From: Pardosa pseudoannulata
Lineage: Eukaryota; Arthropoda; Arachnida; Araneae; Lycosidae
Length of the DNA: 64,000 bases
Direction of reading: 5' to 3'
NCBI GenBank assembly: GCA_032207245.1
Contig: CM063503.1
Span: 63,668,744-63,732,743, forward strand
The position numbers and the translations under genes were made by a program. Of this stretch, positions 11,149 to 24,156 are shown one piece after another (the stretch's first letter is position 1; each line of letters begins with the position of its first letter). The notes beneath the pieces were generated by a model. It did no database searches. It had not been told where the DNA came from and saw only the letters and a program-made list of their open reading frames with translations.

Positions 11149-12380
11149 TTATTGCTACGTTGTCAACAAAGACAAGTCACGTTAAAGAAACAGGATAAAA
11201 ACTTATAGTCATTAATTAACTTTTCCTTACTGCGCAACAAAAAATTGAGTACATAAAATTCATATTTAAAGCAGAAATACAATAATAATATTTTTTATAA
11301 ATTAATAATAAAATATTTAGGTATGAAGTTTTTAAATGCTTGTTGGAAACTATATTTTTTATATTTATTCTTAGTCGAATTATTCAATTTTAAATTTTTG
11401 GGTCATTTGATATATATATTGAGGTAAAAACTAAAAGCAAGATACTGTTATAGTTTGTATAATTATTGTACCGAGGTACTTTCTCACGGTGAGTTGCACG
11501 TGCATGCATAGCCGTGGGAGGATTTTCCTTGACGAATTTAAGACCCCAATTATTTACGTCAAGTTTAGGGACCCCTGCAGAGAGGATACTTCACGGAATG
11601 GCAGCATAATGGTCAAGCTCGCACAGAACTGTAAGCGTGAATTATGGGAGCAGGGGCTAAAATGTAATGTCAGCTTGAACAAAAAGGGGCTACTTTAATG
11701 AGCCCACCTGCACTCCCGAAAGGCATTTGATGTGGGAATATTTCCCAAAGAGAAGGGATTGGATGACAAGAAAAGGAGGGGCGTTGGGACCTAGGTGAAG
11801 TTTTGGGAAACGGAGTGAGAGCTGAAGGCTGAGAGCTGAGAGTTAGAAGTGGGCAGTCGAGAGAAGTGGAACAAGAATCCACTAGCACGAGCTCGTCCCG
11901 TGCGCCCGACTGACACCGCCCCGCTCAACATCACCAACTCGTCCCGTATGCCCGTGAGAAAAGCCCCTGCCTGCTCCCCGGCGACTTCAATGGAGGTAAT
12001 TTATAAATAATATTTACAGTCCTTTGACTTAGGCCTCTGTTAATAATAATGATTCCTTATAAAGTGATGTGGGATAATTAGTCTGTAAATAGAAAATATA
12101 AATGATTGATTATGTTAACCAAGTATTTTTGTAAATAAATGTCTGAATCTATATAAGGTATTATATTCATTCTGTGTTTCCCCCTTGTAACGAACACTGG
12201 TGTATAGGTTGTATGTACATTACAACAATTATTATTTTAGACTAACAACAGAACGGTAAATAAATTTATGGCTATATATATAGGAACGTTTATTATAATT
12301 ACTGATAAATCAATAAAATATATTATAGTCACTATAGTACAACAGACCATTATCTTATTTAGAAATTTCTCCAATTCCTC
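11149..12380. repeat. Tandem duplication, copy B (split by a solo LTR)
   Basis: The left part 11149-11466 and right part 12228-12380 together match copy A. The 761 bp between them is the inserted LTR and has no counterpart in copy A. The short (TA)5 tract at 12273-12282 sits at the site of the 52-bp tract in copy A. Confidence 0.85.
11467..12227. mobile_element. Solo LTR with 5-bp target-site duplication
   Basis: The 761-bp insert starts TGTACCGAGG and ends TACAACA (TG...CA). It is flanked by ATTAT at 11462-11466 and 12228-12232, the 5-bp duplication expected for an LTR retrotransposon integrase. The paralogous empty site in copy A (single ATTAT) proves it is an insertion. It is GC-richer than its surroundings in the first 500 bp and has an AATAAA near 12136. 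No gag-pol coding sequence adjoins it, so it is the product of LTR-LTR recombination. The superfamily is not determined, and the strand is uncertain; an AATAAA toward the end suggests plus. Confidence 0.85.
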
Positions 12381-12856
12381 CGCGGGCCGCAAATTTTATT
12401 GGAATGGCCACCGCAGTTTCACTATAACAATTATTTTGTCTATGAAATGAAAAAAATACTGAACAAACTTAGGATGAAATTTACACAAACAGATCATCTG
12501 TGGAGTAAGGAAAAAATAGGAGCAACGGTTTGAGTCTTTCTACAGATGGCGTTTTATCTAAGCCTTATCTATTTTTCACTTATTCATCTAATCCATGTAC
12601 ACTAAGATAGTGAAAATCAGCAGGACGAAAACAATTATTTTATAGATAACAGGGATTTTAAAAAAAGTACTATCTGAAAAAAAAACCGAAAGCAGATAAT
12701 AATGTGACGAATATAATCAGTTAGTGGAAAAAAGAGCAAAATACGGTATTTACAAAACATCTTATATAAGATTATACTTTATAAAGTTAACCACATCATA
12801 TGCTACAATAGTACTTTATTTTGATTAATTCCATTAAGCTGTTGGTGTAGCTCAAA
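12381..12856. promoter_or_regulatory. Upstream region of gene 1
   Basis: It has no coding potential. It should contain the promoter of gene 1. No confident TATA box or initiator can be named. The last bases before the start codon, GTGTAGCTCAAA, resemble GTGTAGTTCAAG in front of gene 2, so the leader end is shared by the two paralogues. Confidence 0.35.
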
Positions 12857-13564
12857 ATGGATCTATCACCAATTGTTTACTCGGCTAGTAGAAATGAGCA
12901 AGAAGAAAAAAATTTCAGACAACTGTTTACAGTTATTTTAAACAAGATAATTAATATGGAAGAGTTACTAGAAAATGACATAGAGAATGCCATTACAGAA
13001 ATCCTTCAAAACTACAAACAGATTTCCTCTCAAGATAATATCAAATATGTTTTTCCAGATATGACGCAGTGGAAATATTTATGTGGATATCTCTTCCGTT
13101 ATGCCCCTCATGGTGCTGGTTTAACACGTAACAGAGTGTTAGAAGCCGTAAGAAAATCCAAAGATCTAGCGTCATGTCTCCTAAGAATGAACCTTAGCGT
13201 TGTCAGTTTAGGAGGAGGTCCAGGAAATGATGTCATGGGTTTCTGCAGTGCATTATTTGAATGCGTAGAAAAAAGTCAATCCAAAGACAAAAGGGGCAAT
13301 ATGAACATAACTGTGATTGATCGTTACAATGAATGGTCAGTATGCGTATTCCTTCTAAAAAAATTGGTTATGGAGGGAAAATTTGGAAATGTTAGTGAAC
13401 TTCTCCGTCTCAATGATGTGAGGATGTCATTTTTGCAAGTCAACATATCTGCAGGATTAACGAAAGACGAAGATTATTTCAATTTTCTACGAAAAGCTGA
13501 TGTAATCCTTATGGTGAAGCTAATTCTTTCGTTGGATTTGAATTCAGTGGATTGCCTTATAGAG
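12857..13564 (+). CDS. Methyltransferase-like gene 1, exon 1 of 2
   Basis: This encodes residues 1-236 of a predicted 313-aa protein of unrecognised name. A class I SAM-dependent methyltransferase-like core is visible. Motif I is SLGGGPGND at 117-125 (glycine-rich SAM loop after a beta strand). An acidic residue ends the next strand in ITVID (D155). A strand-like ADVILMVKL (214-222) sits where motif IV usually lies. Upstream, FPDM.QW and CGYLFRYAPHGAGLTRNRVL (76-95) are fully conserved with gene 2. The ATG has a good context (A at -3, G at +4) and aligns with the gene 2 start. Exon 1 ends at GAG before GTAGAT; reading through gives an artefactual tail to 13648. The substrate is unknown, and the methyltransferase role is inferred from motifs only. 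Coding is supported by protein-level conservation with gene 2 (about 60% over the core). Confidence 0.8.
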
Positions 13565-15954
13565 GTAGATAAAATTTATATCTTACAAATGCAAGTTTTT
13601 TTTTTTAAATTTCGCTATTGTCAAGTTCATAGTTATTTTGAAAGTTAGATAAATAATACTATAAATTTAAGTTATATGTATGTTCATTATCATTAGACTC
13701 AAAATCTTTTTTCTTCTATTTCTTTGAGAATTACAGAGTTTGTTCGTATCGGTGACGAGAATGTTTAGGAAGTGGTTTGAAAAAAATCTGACTGGTGCTG
13801 CCACTTTTTCTTTTCAGTTTAACGTAAATAGGACGGATAACCAAAATTTGATTAAACTAGAACTGTGTTTTCTTTTTTTAGAAAAAGAGATTGTGTTACA
13901 TAAAGATAATTGTTCATATCAAAGATAATTCAAGCTTTCGTAAATATAATTAGTTATAACTACCTTTTGTATCTTAAATTGGATTTACGACTATATTTTG
14001 TAGCCATTTGATACATGTCCGTTTAATTATGTGCTAACATATTTAAATTATTTTAAGTAACTTAATTCATGTCATAGTATTTAATATGTGTTTGAAGGCG
14101 ATATAAGTTTTGGTGCTATTCTAACAAGTTTAGTATAGTTATTTAATTTGACACATTCATTCCTTTTCAATTTCTATTGCACCATATTTTGTAAACGTTA
14201 ATTTATTCTGTTGCTTCTGGCAACAGAGCATATCCATGTTAACGTATACGTTTGAAATGAAAATATTTAACATTTTTAGCCATGCGATTAATAATTTTTT
14301 TGATAGGTACTTCGGTTGTCTTTAAATAATTTTGCCCAAAATATGATTACTTTTTTGTTAGTAGTTTCTAAACCTTTATTGTCTAATAGAGCCCTTTAAT
14401 TTCTGTATTTATATAATTAAATTTATGAAGAACATTGTTTATATAAAACGTAATATTAATTTCCTGAAAATGAGATTTTCTAAATTTTTTATAATGTTGA
14501 TAATCTAAAACCTAATTGAAATTTTGAAATAATTTTTATTTGGTGACCTTAATTAACTGGGCCAAAGACTAAGCGCGAAGCATCATGACATTATATAAAA
14601 ATAAATTTCGAAAAAGGTTGTGCAAAATCCACTCATATGCACTCATCGGTACCAAATTTGATACACTGTTGCGTTATGTCATAGAAAAAAATGTGGTATT
14701 TGACATCATACCATAGTAGTTCACACACAACATTGTACATATTTATTACTGCGACATTTCTTGGCATTAAAATATTGTATTATTATGCAGTCTGCAGCAT
14801 ATATTATATAAGGTTGAATTAAAATGTTATTAATGCATATACCTATTCATGCAATGATTCTAAAACTTTACTTGAGAACCTTAAAAATACCGAGACCGAA
14901 AACAGGGAGAGAAGCAAATACATTTTAATAATACTTGAAATACTTTATACCTGTAGCTTATTATTATTAAGCTCCTTGTAATTATATGTAATAATAAGAA
15001 TTATATTCATGGAGATATAAAGATTGATTTAAAAAATTGAAGTTTTTTCATAAGCTACAGTAAAGTCAAAACCATACAATTAGTATAAGAAAATTAAATA
15101 TTTGTGAATATGTGAATGTTTGTACTACATATTTTTTTAACTATACACGAGTGAATTATATAATTTTATATTTGCTTAATTTGAGATCCTATGTCATGCA
15201 AATTGTATAAAAACTTCAGTTCAATATCTTTTAAGATGTTAAAGATATTAATATTTATTTTGGCACCTTTATTTAGTAACCCCCAAAAACACTTCAAGAC
15301 ATAAAGTACTTTCTTAAAGGCATTTTGTATTACGGCATAGTACATCTATGTAGCAAATGAACTATTACAGCATTAGTACAACAAATCCGGTATTAGTACA
15401 GCAACTAGCATTTCAATTTACTATTAAAAATTTAAATTCGTTACTACTCAAAATTGTATAATTTATGCATTAATCAATGATCGTGATGTGTAAAATCCAT
15501 TATTTTTTTTTTTGAAATTTTCTTGATGTTACTGAAAACATGTACTAAAATAAAATTAAGATATATTTAAAAATTTAGAGATATTCAACTGAATTTTTCA
15601 TACAATTTTCATTTCGAATTGAGCTATCAAATTTTGCAAATAGAAAAATTATACGTTTCGCTCCTGCCAAGTTGTAAATTATATAGGAAAAATGCTCATA
15701 TATCCCTATACATGTAAACGGGTAAAGAATAAGGAAAATAAATGACTTGGAGGCATTATAACTTTAATGTTTTTAATGGTAATTTAGTCAGTAAGCTTGG
15801 TATTCTCGATTAAACCAAGAAAAACAGGCTAAAATTTGTTTACGATTGGTTCAGTATTTTTTGAGTTGATACGGCTATCACCTACAAACATAAAACATCC
15901 TTCTTTTTTGACATAATAGTATAGGCAAGTGTATGCATATATACATATATATAT

Positions 15955-16009
<55 letters not shown>

Positions 16010-17563
16010 CTAATTAAGAGGATTTATTCCACATATAAGTGGAAAAGTTTGAGTACCTGAAAGCTATATATGGACAAATAAGACTTATTTATTGTGCAGA
16101 TGTTATATAGCATTAGAGATTTTCCGAAGAACGTATAATATGTGAAAATAAATGTCTAAACGAACGACATTTTTTTAAAAATATTATTTCGTTTTAAAAT
16201 GATTTCGTAATTAGATGAGAAGAGTATAACTGACTTACTGTAATTTATTCTATCTAAAACACTAAAAACAGGTCTTATTAATAAATGATCATAACGAAAC
16301 AGCGTGTTTATTTACCAAACGTAAGCAATGAATGCTTGTAAAAACTCTTGATTTTACCATAAATTTTTAATACTATGATTACTTGAGAAGGAAAAAATAA
16401 TATATGCTGTTATTCCTTATGTTTATTTTTGTAAAACATTCTTTCCACTTTAATTAGTATTTTTCTAAATCTATTATGTATTTTCTAAATTTCCATACCA
16501 AATTAGGTGTTTGAATTTTAAGGTATCTATCTATGTTAAAAATGTCCTTTTTTGCCAAAAATCATAATTTTTTTTATTTTTCTATTGTAAAATTTCAACT
16601 CTTAGTCTTCTAAATCTGTTTTAGTTTTGTCTCTACGGCATTTTAAAGAAAAGTTACAGCTGTTTAAACATCAGGGACAGCTGTCAAAACAAACCGGAGT
16701 TGTGAATTTAAAGAGCATTTTTTGGATAAAACTTTTTAAATTTTCATCAAGATTAGTTTAAACATTTTTCTAGTATTTTTAATAATTAGCAACTTGGCAA
16801 TTAGAAAGTTTTGAAGCTAGAAAGTGTGAGTTTTAAACATGTATCTTAATTTTTTAATAGTTAAAGTTGCTTTCACAAACTTCAAATGCTTTTTTCTCAG
16901 AACGGTATTTTTAATAAAATGTCAAAACTTAAAATGTCATTTCTCAAAAAGTTCTTAAAATATTTTGTTGACAATTATTATGAAGGTTTTTGGTAGTATT
17001 TACTAGTGAATGACCTAAAAGCTTTAAATTTGGATAATTTTTAATGATGTTACACTCATCGTTAGATATAAAGGTAATGAAAATTCGTTAAAAATTCAAT
17101 GTGTAGGATTTTGAAGGACCAAAATTTTTTACCAAATGCAAAAATTAGGAAAGATTTTAGGTGATTCACTAGTCTAGTGTATAAGAAATGTGTTACATCA
17201 AAAATTATTGAAACAATTTAATTTATTAAAAAATTAGACCTTTTGAAAAACCCCGATTTTTTTACTAAATTTTCTTCATTTATTAGAAATTTTATAAAAA
17301 CTTCTCCAGGAATAAATTTTTTAAGTGCAATTCTCTATGATAATATAAAAAATAAATCTAAAAATGCAAAAACATGAACTAGTTTCTACGTTTAAAGAAA
17401 AAAGTTCACCGTAGACAGATACCTTAAAATTTCCAATACAAAATCCACCTTTATACAAAGCTTATCGCATGTAATACAATATAATTATTTTTTCTTATGA
17501 AATTATACTAATGAGTTTTATATTAAAAAAGATTAATAGGAACGTTTCATTTTCTCATTTCAG
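13565..17563 (+). other. Intron of gene 1 (3999 bp)
   Basis: It begins GTAGAT (a weaker donor than the GTAAGT of gene 2) and ends TTTCTCATTTCAG, and it is phase 0. The first roughly 95 bp still align with the gene 2 intron (AATTTATAT.TTACAA, TTCGCTAT.GTCAA, CATAGTTATTTTGAAAGT.AG), marking common descent. The rest is AT-rich with one microsatellite (15937-16009) and no credible ORF. A 62-aa frame at 13740-13928 has no domain and no counterpart in gene 2. Confidence 0.75.
15937..16009. repeat. (TA)n microsatellite in gene 1 intron
   Basis: Short CATATATACA variants lead into an uninterrupted AT tract from about 15960 to 16000. Confidence 0.9.
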
Positions 17564-17797
17564 ACTCTGAAAAGAACCATGAAAGACGATGCATTGCTAC
17601 TATATATCGATTCACCTATTCGACCGATGGTGACAGATCACTTTGATGTTCTGTTCCAATCGAACTTAGAAAACTATAGCATGTCCTCTGAGATTTACCG
17701 AAGGTTTAATTCAAATGATAATGTTGAATCAAAAGCGCAAATTGCGGTTTTACGCAAATATAGTTCTCCTCCTCAGAAGAAAATGAGATTAGAATGA
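17564..17797 (+). CDS. Methyltransferase-like gene 1, exon 2 of 2
   Basis: It encodes residues 237-313, in frame with exon 1 (TLKRTMKDDALLLYID to the stop). Conserved parts shared with gene 2 are MKD.ALLLYID, HFDVLF.SNL.NY.M, and ESKAQIAVLRK. About 43 of 65 aligned residues are identical by hand count. LLLYID looks like a core beta strand of the Rossmann-like fold. The C-terminus extends about 9 residues beyond gene 2, with a basic PPQKKMRLE-type tail. The acceptor is TTTCAG at 17558-17563. The 3' flank to about 17915 still resembles that of gene 2. Confidence 0.8.
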   Translation, partial: TLKRTMKDDALLLYIDSPIRPMVTDHFDVLFQSNLENYSMSSEIYRRFNSNDNVESKAQIAVLRKYSSPPQKKMRLE

Positions 17798-18341
17798 AGA
17801 TCTGTTTCCAGAACGTTTATAAATTTATTTCGTTTTTTGTTTCATCTAATTTCCCCAGTTTTAACAAAAAAATATCCAGTCACTTATTGTTCCAATTCTT
17901 TAAATAATATCGTTCAGTTACTCTCCTTTGCTAGAGTCTTTTTTGCTGATTTTTAACATATTTTAAGGTTTTCCCCTCCTAATTTCTTTTATCTCACTAA
18001 ACAGGTTATTTTTAAAAAATTTTTCCATCGTGAAGATATCTGCTCTCTTTAAAGCAAAACGTAGTTTTACTTAAAGCTTTAAAGATATTAATGTTTGTTT
18101 TTTACGTATTTTACTTAAGGCTATCTTAGACCTGAGTTAAATAACTATAAAATTCTTAATTAACTCATTGCTTTTACAGGTGCTACAAATTAATTTTTTG
18201 ATTTTATTTCTTTTGGAGGTTAGAGTAGGACCTTTTTGCACTGTGAGATATCCTGTTAAACCCTTCACCAGTACTTAATTAATTTCTGAAATAAGACAGT
18301 AAAAGCACATTATTCGTCTTTGATTTACATCCCCTATATAA
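17798..18341. other. 3' flank of gene 1
   Basis: The first roughly 110 bp align with the gene 2 3' flank (ATCCAGTCACTTATTGTTCC versus GTTCCAGTTACTTCTTGTTC), so the duplication extends past the stop codon. No clear AATAAA was seen close by. The rest is AT-rich with no gene. Confidence 0.5.
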
Positions 18342-19186
18342 TAATAGCCTAAGTTGTCTGTCCGCGAATTTATGAAGCGGTTGTATCTGGAATACATACA
18401 GGTATCCATATTGGATTTTTTATGAATTAGGGTTAGTAAAATTTAAAGCGAGTTCGAAATCCACCTTATACCCTACTTTTCGAGCATTTAATGCTATTAT
18501 TTCAAGCCTTATTCTATACTAAATTCATTATTATAGGATGGCGAGGGCGGAGTGCAATATTTAAATTTCTGGACTGTTTTTACTTGATCTTTATATATTC
18601 TAACCATTTTCTTCACCACGCGTAAGCTGGCACATGGGGTAGAGTGTCTGCCCATTTGATCGTCGTACTTCTCAGGTTAATGGTTCTGCCCCCGGCGTAA
18701 TCGAGTTTTTCTAAATGTCTAATTAATTTAATAATTTTTGCTTTTTCTTTTGAATTCTTATTCCTAAAGTTGTTTTATTATTTTTAAATTTTTACAATTT
18801 TTCAAATTTTTAGGATTTTTTTTTATTAAATTCACGTATTACCATTATTATATCAAGCTCCATTTTAAGAGCAGGTGATTAAATGTATCGATTTATCACA
18901 TAATAAATAGGTAAAAATAAAAAAATTTTCTAGCATTATGACATCCTTCCTTTAATCATCTCTTTTAATCATTTATTTTAGATTATTTAAAAATCTTCTG
19001 CATTGTTTCCATACGTTTTATCACTAAAATTAGATATTACGTAAATAATTTTCTTAAGGTAATATTTTGTTGTAAAATAATTCTCAGCCAAACAACAAAC
19101 CATTTTTTTTACCTGCCTTAAAGGGTACTTTAAAATTCTGGAATATTGAAAATTTTATTGATCCCGTCATATGACGGGCTATATGC
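18342..19186 (-). repeat. Interspersed repeat R1, copy B (inverted)
   Basis: It is the inverse-oriented relative of 3529-4440. The end palindrome CCCGTCATATGACGGG is at 19163-19178. The other end is AATAATAGCCTAAGTTGTCT at 18341. Shared internal blocks include ATCCATATTGGATT, AAGAGCAGGTGATTAAAT, AATAAATAGGTAAAAATAA and CATACGTTTTATCACTAAAA. It carries an extra segment (18515-18850) missing from copy A. Confidence 0.7.
18515..18850 (+). repeat. Insertion in R1 copy B with a tRNA-like head
   Basis: Copy A joins its flanks directly, so this segment is an insertion or was deleted from copy A. Its 18615-18705 part reads CTGGCACATGGGGTAGAGTG (A-box-like), then GGTTAATGGTTCTGCCCCCG (B-box-like). 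That arrangement suggests a third tRNA-derived SINE. The rest is T-rich. There is only one copy in the window, so the family is unproven. Confidence 0.35.
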
Positions 19187-20479
19187 TAATACTACAATAC
19201 TGTCCCATGATCAACTCAAATCTCTGGCTATGTTTACGAAGGGTTTTATTTTCGGAAAAGCTGCATAAATGGTCAGACCTGAGCTCTGATTTGTATCAGT
19301 CTCATGAATTTATTTCAAATACTCTTACGTAAATTTTATATATACGTATGTTTTATTATAGTAAATGTTCTATTTTTTCACCACACTTCTTCTGTATATA
19401 GAAGCTCATTTAAGCTACCTGGCTTTAATATTTCTATATTTTTACACGGAAAATAAGATAATCTTTTCATTATGGTTCCCCTTTGTTAAAAAATATGATT
19501 AATAAATTCAATTACTGGAAATATACAAACCAGTAATATACTGTATTATAAGAAGTAACAAAATATAATAAATAAATTTGTTCAGTGTTTTTATTATACA
19601 ATAATTTATCATTTTTTATGATACCAATTACAAATGTTACTAATTTTAGTTCTTATGTCAAAGTAGAATTGTAAAATAAGTAGAATAGTTCATATGTAAA
19701 GAAGATTAGCTTTACACACAGACGATAAGTGAAGTGATTCTGCAGGTTTAGTGAATGGGACAGTCTAATCAACCTTTTAATTAGTTAGAGCGTGGTTTTC
19801 CCATAGCTTTGATATGAGAACAAACCCAAAAATCCTTGCAGAATTTCCAATCTTTTGAATCGGAATTTGCTGTCAATGTTCTAAATTCACATTAGGCTAA
19901 TGTGCATTAATACTTCAAATTATGTTTTGATATTTTCTGTTCGGAAGTTTAAGTAGTAAATTTTTCACTGCTTGGTACTCCGTAAAAACCAATACCTTGA
20001 CATTGACCTAGATTTACAGAGCGTAATGTAGCTTTCTGTCACCCAGGTCACATGTTAAAACTGCCATCACATTAATAATATTGTAGATTAATAATATTAT
20101 AAAGACAGAATATTTTAGAACGAGGAAAATACAAAGTTTCAGCGGGATCTTCTCAAAATTTAAAATTTTCAAAACTAGGACAAAAATATTAATCGTGGTA
20201 TTGTTTTTTGATTTCTAATTTTAATAAATTACATATAAATTACGTATTAGTAGTTTAAGAAAATTTATTGTTAATAAAAAATTGCAGTAAACTGTATTGA
20301 TATATAATGATTGGTGTAACATTACGTTACACAATCTTTATTTATGTATTTATTTATTTATATTTGTTTACAGGAGAAAACTTGTTTTAGCATCAACTTT
20401 CAAAATAAAATTTTTTAACTAGCGCCTCGCTCTGAGTTTTAAGGTTTCCAAACGAAAGGTAGAGTTTATTTCAAAACTT
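19187..20479. other. No gene seen
   Basis: AT-rich sequence without a significant frame. Short direct repeats such as TTAATAATATTRTA occur near 20070-20100. Nothing assignable. Confidence 0.5.
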
Positions 20480-20680
20480 AAATTAATTTTTAGAATATCT
20501 TATTATCGCAATTTGAAGAATTTTAAAAACTAGACTACCCAGTTTACCCTAACAAATAATGCATTTTATTGTAATTTTCTCTATATACTCAGAACTATTT
20601 TTGGAGATTTATCTTTCCACTTGGATGAAGGAAAAATATCTACATTTCTGGTCCGATTGTTTAAAGAGAATTAATTATAA
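20480..20680. repeat. Leader segment of the R2 array, related to 4815-5045
   Basis: AATTTTTAGAATAT, TTTGAAGAATTTTA, AATGCATTTTATTGTAATTT and TATCTTTCC occur in the same order as at 4830-4960. It immediately precedes the tandem units. Confidence 0.55.
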
Positions 20681-22515
20681 TTTTAAGACTTGCATACACC
20701 TATATGACAATCTATGACAATATAACTATTCTAAACTTCCTTTGTAAAACTAAATAGGGTGTAATTCGCTACTTAATCGGACATTGAACTCATTTAGAGC
20801 AAACTTTAAACGTAAGCTTGATTCCACTTGAGGGAAATGGGTAAGAATATAGCCCTAATTTTTCGACAATTATTGTATTTATTTTATTTTTTACTTTTAA
20901 ACCATCAGATGCTTTCATCACTGAAAGAAGAAGAGGCCATTTTTGAATTATTTTTAACGCATTTCCCCGGATCTAATGAGTCAGGAAATTTGGTTAAGAT
21001 CAGCCGTCATTTCTAGAGTTAATTGGGAAAAGTTTGGTTTGGAGGGCTGCGGTCTTCTTAGATAACTATTTTCTACTACTTCTGTAGCATAATAAAAGGA
21101 AAATATCTCATTAACAACTTATTTATTGTGACATAAATGGGAAATCTAACAATTATCTACTTAATTCGACATTGAATTCATTTAGAAGAAACTTTTAACG
21201 TTATTTAGATTACACTTGAGGGAAATGGGTAAGATTGTAGTAATAACAGTTTGACATTTTATTTGTTTTGTTTTACTTATAAACCATCCGATACTTTCAC
21301 CATCTTTCGAAGTGGTACTTCTGAATTATTTTCTTTACGTTTCCCCAGATCTAATGAGTAAGGAAATTTGGTTAAGACCAGCCGTCATTTCTAGAGTATT
21401 TGGTTGGAAGCGCTGCGGTTTACTTAGATAACTATTTTCTACTACTTCTGTAACATAATAAAAGGAAAATATCTCATTAACAACTTATTTATTGTGACAT
21501 AAATGGGAAATCTAACAATTATCTACTTAATTCGACATTGAATTCATTTAGAAGAAACTTTTAACGTTATTTAGATTACACTTGAGGGAAATGGGTAAGA
21601 TTGTAGTAATAACAGTTTGACATTTTATTTGTTTTGTTTTACTTATAAACCATCCGATACTTTCACCATCTTTCGAAGTGGTACTTCTGAATTATTTTCT
21701 TTACGTTTCCCCAGATCTAATGAGTAAGGAAATTTGGTTAAGACCAGCCGTCATTTCTAGAGTATTTGGTTGGAAGCGCTGCGGTTTACTTAGATAACTA
21801 TTTTCTACTACTTCTGTAACATAATAAAAGGAAAATATCTCATTAACAACTTATTTATTGTGACATAAATGGGAAATCTAACAATTATCTACTTAATTCG
21901 ACATTGAATTCATTTAGAAGAAACTTTTAACGTGATTTAGATTACACTTGAGGGAAATGGGTAAGATTGTAGTAATAACAGTTTGACATTTTATTTGTTT
22001 TGTTTTACTTATAAACCATCTGATACTTTCACCATCTTTCGAAGTGCGTACTTCTGAATTATTTTCTTTACGTTTCCCCAGATCTAATCAGTAAGGAAAT
22101 TTGGTTAAGACCAGCCGTCATTTCTAGAGTGTTTGGTTGGAAGCGCTGCGGTTTACTTAGATAACTATTTTCTACTACTTATGTAACACAATAAAAGGAA
22201 ATATCTCATTAACAACTTATTTATTGTGACATAAATGGGAAATCTAAGAATTATCTACTTAATTCGACATCGAATTAATTTAGAAGCAATTTTTAATGTA
22301 ATTTAGATTACACTTGAGGAAAATGGGTAAGAATGTAATAATAATTCTTTGACATTTGTTTTGTTTTACTTATAAACCATCCGATGATTTTTCATCATCT
22401 GTCGAAGTGGTCTTTATGAATTATTTTCTTTGCATTTCCCCGGATCTAATGAGTCAGGGAATTTGGTTAAGACCAACCGTCATTTCTAAAGTTAATTGGG
22501 AAAGGTTTCTTTTGG
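20681..22515. repeat. Tandem array of about five 366-bp units (R2)
   Basis: Unit junctions, set at the TGGTT of the SINE-1-like tail, fall at 21035, 21401, 21767, 22134 and about 22516. That gives periods of 366, 366 and 367, and a looser last unit. The central three units are almost identical (the 367 arises from a single inserted base near 22047), while the outer two are clearly diverged. Each unit ends with TTGGTTGGAAGCGCTGCGG, the SINE-1 tail. No unit has an open frame spanning it; the 61-68 aa frames at 20828 and 22356 are chance. Confidence 0.9.
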
Positions 22516-22590
22516 TTTGGTTTAGGTTTCTGCGGTCTACTATTTTGCACCACGAGATCTAACGACTACGGGACCGACTGACAATTGAGA
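22516..22590 (-). repeat. SINE-1 tail fragment closing the R2 array
   Basis: TTTAGGTTTCTGCGGTCTAC, TATTTTGCACCACGAGATCT and AACGACTACGGGACCG follow the family order on the minus strand beyond the tail motif present in every array unit. The array is therefore joined to a SINE-1 copy at this end. Confidence 0.55.
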
Positions 22591-23581
<991 letters not shown>

Positions 23582-23901
23582 GAGGGTGTAGCCTAAGGGG
23601 AAGGTTTCGATGAGCTCGATCCTACCTCCTCTTTCCCCAAAATTTTTGCGTTTACTGTCTTGTATTATAGCATTGAAACAAAAGTATATTTACAAATATA
23701 AAAATTTTTAAAATGGAATATAATGAATGAAAATTTATATTTTATATTAATAATTCAATTTTTAAAATTTGTTTTTTTTTAATTTTAATATTTTACGTAA
23801 AATTATTTTAATACGTATAATGAAACATATTATACAGAATTCATCATGGACACACATACAGAGTTACTTTGTGCTTATATTATTATTATTATCATATTCA
23901 T

Positions 23902-23907
<6 letters not shown>

Positions 23908-23941
<34 letters not shown>
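23908..23941. repeat. (TA)n microsatellite
   Basis: About 34 bp of uninterrupted AT dinucleotides. Confidence 0.95.
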
Positions 23942-23943
<2 letters not shown>

Positions 23944-24079
23944 TCCTATATTAAACATATTTCATCAGCTCTGTATTTTAGAAATTTGTTTATCTATAAT
24001 GGTATAATTTATTTTTCTTTATGACTATGTTGTATTGATATATCTTTAGGCTTTTTCCATCAATTTTATTTTATAAGTA

Positions 24080-24088
<9 letters not shown>

Positions 24089-24152
<64 letters not shown>
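24089..24152. repeat. (TA)n microsatellite, two blocks
   Basis: Two TA blocks separated by TTTATTTA near 24118. Confidence 0.95.

Positions 24153-24156
<4 letters not shown>

Noticed and set aside
13740..13928. 62-aa frame inside the gene 1 intron as an extra exon
   Set aside because: No counterpart in gene 2, and exon 1 to exon 2 joins in frame without it.
20828..22562. Short frames within the R2 array as genes
   Set aside because: They occur in single units only and are not kept in the neighbouring near-identical units.
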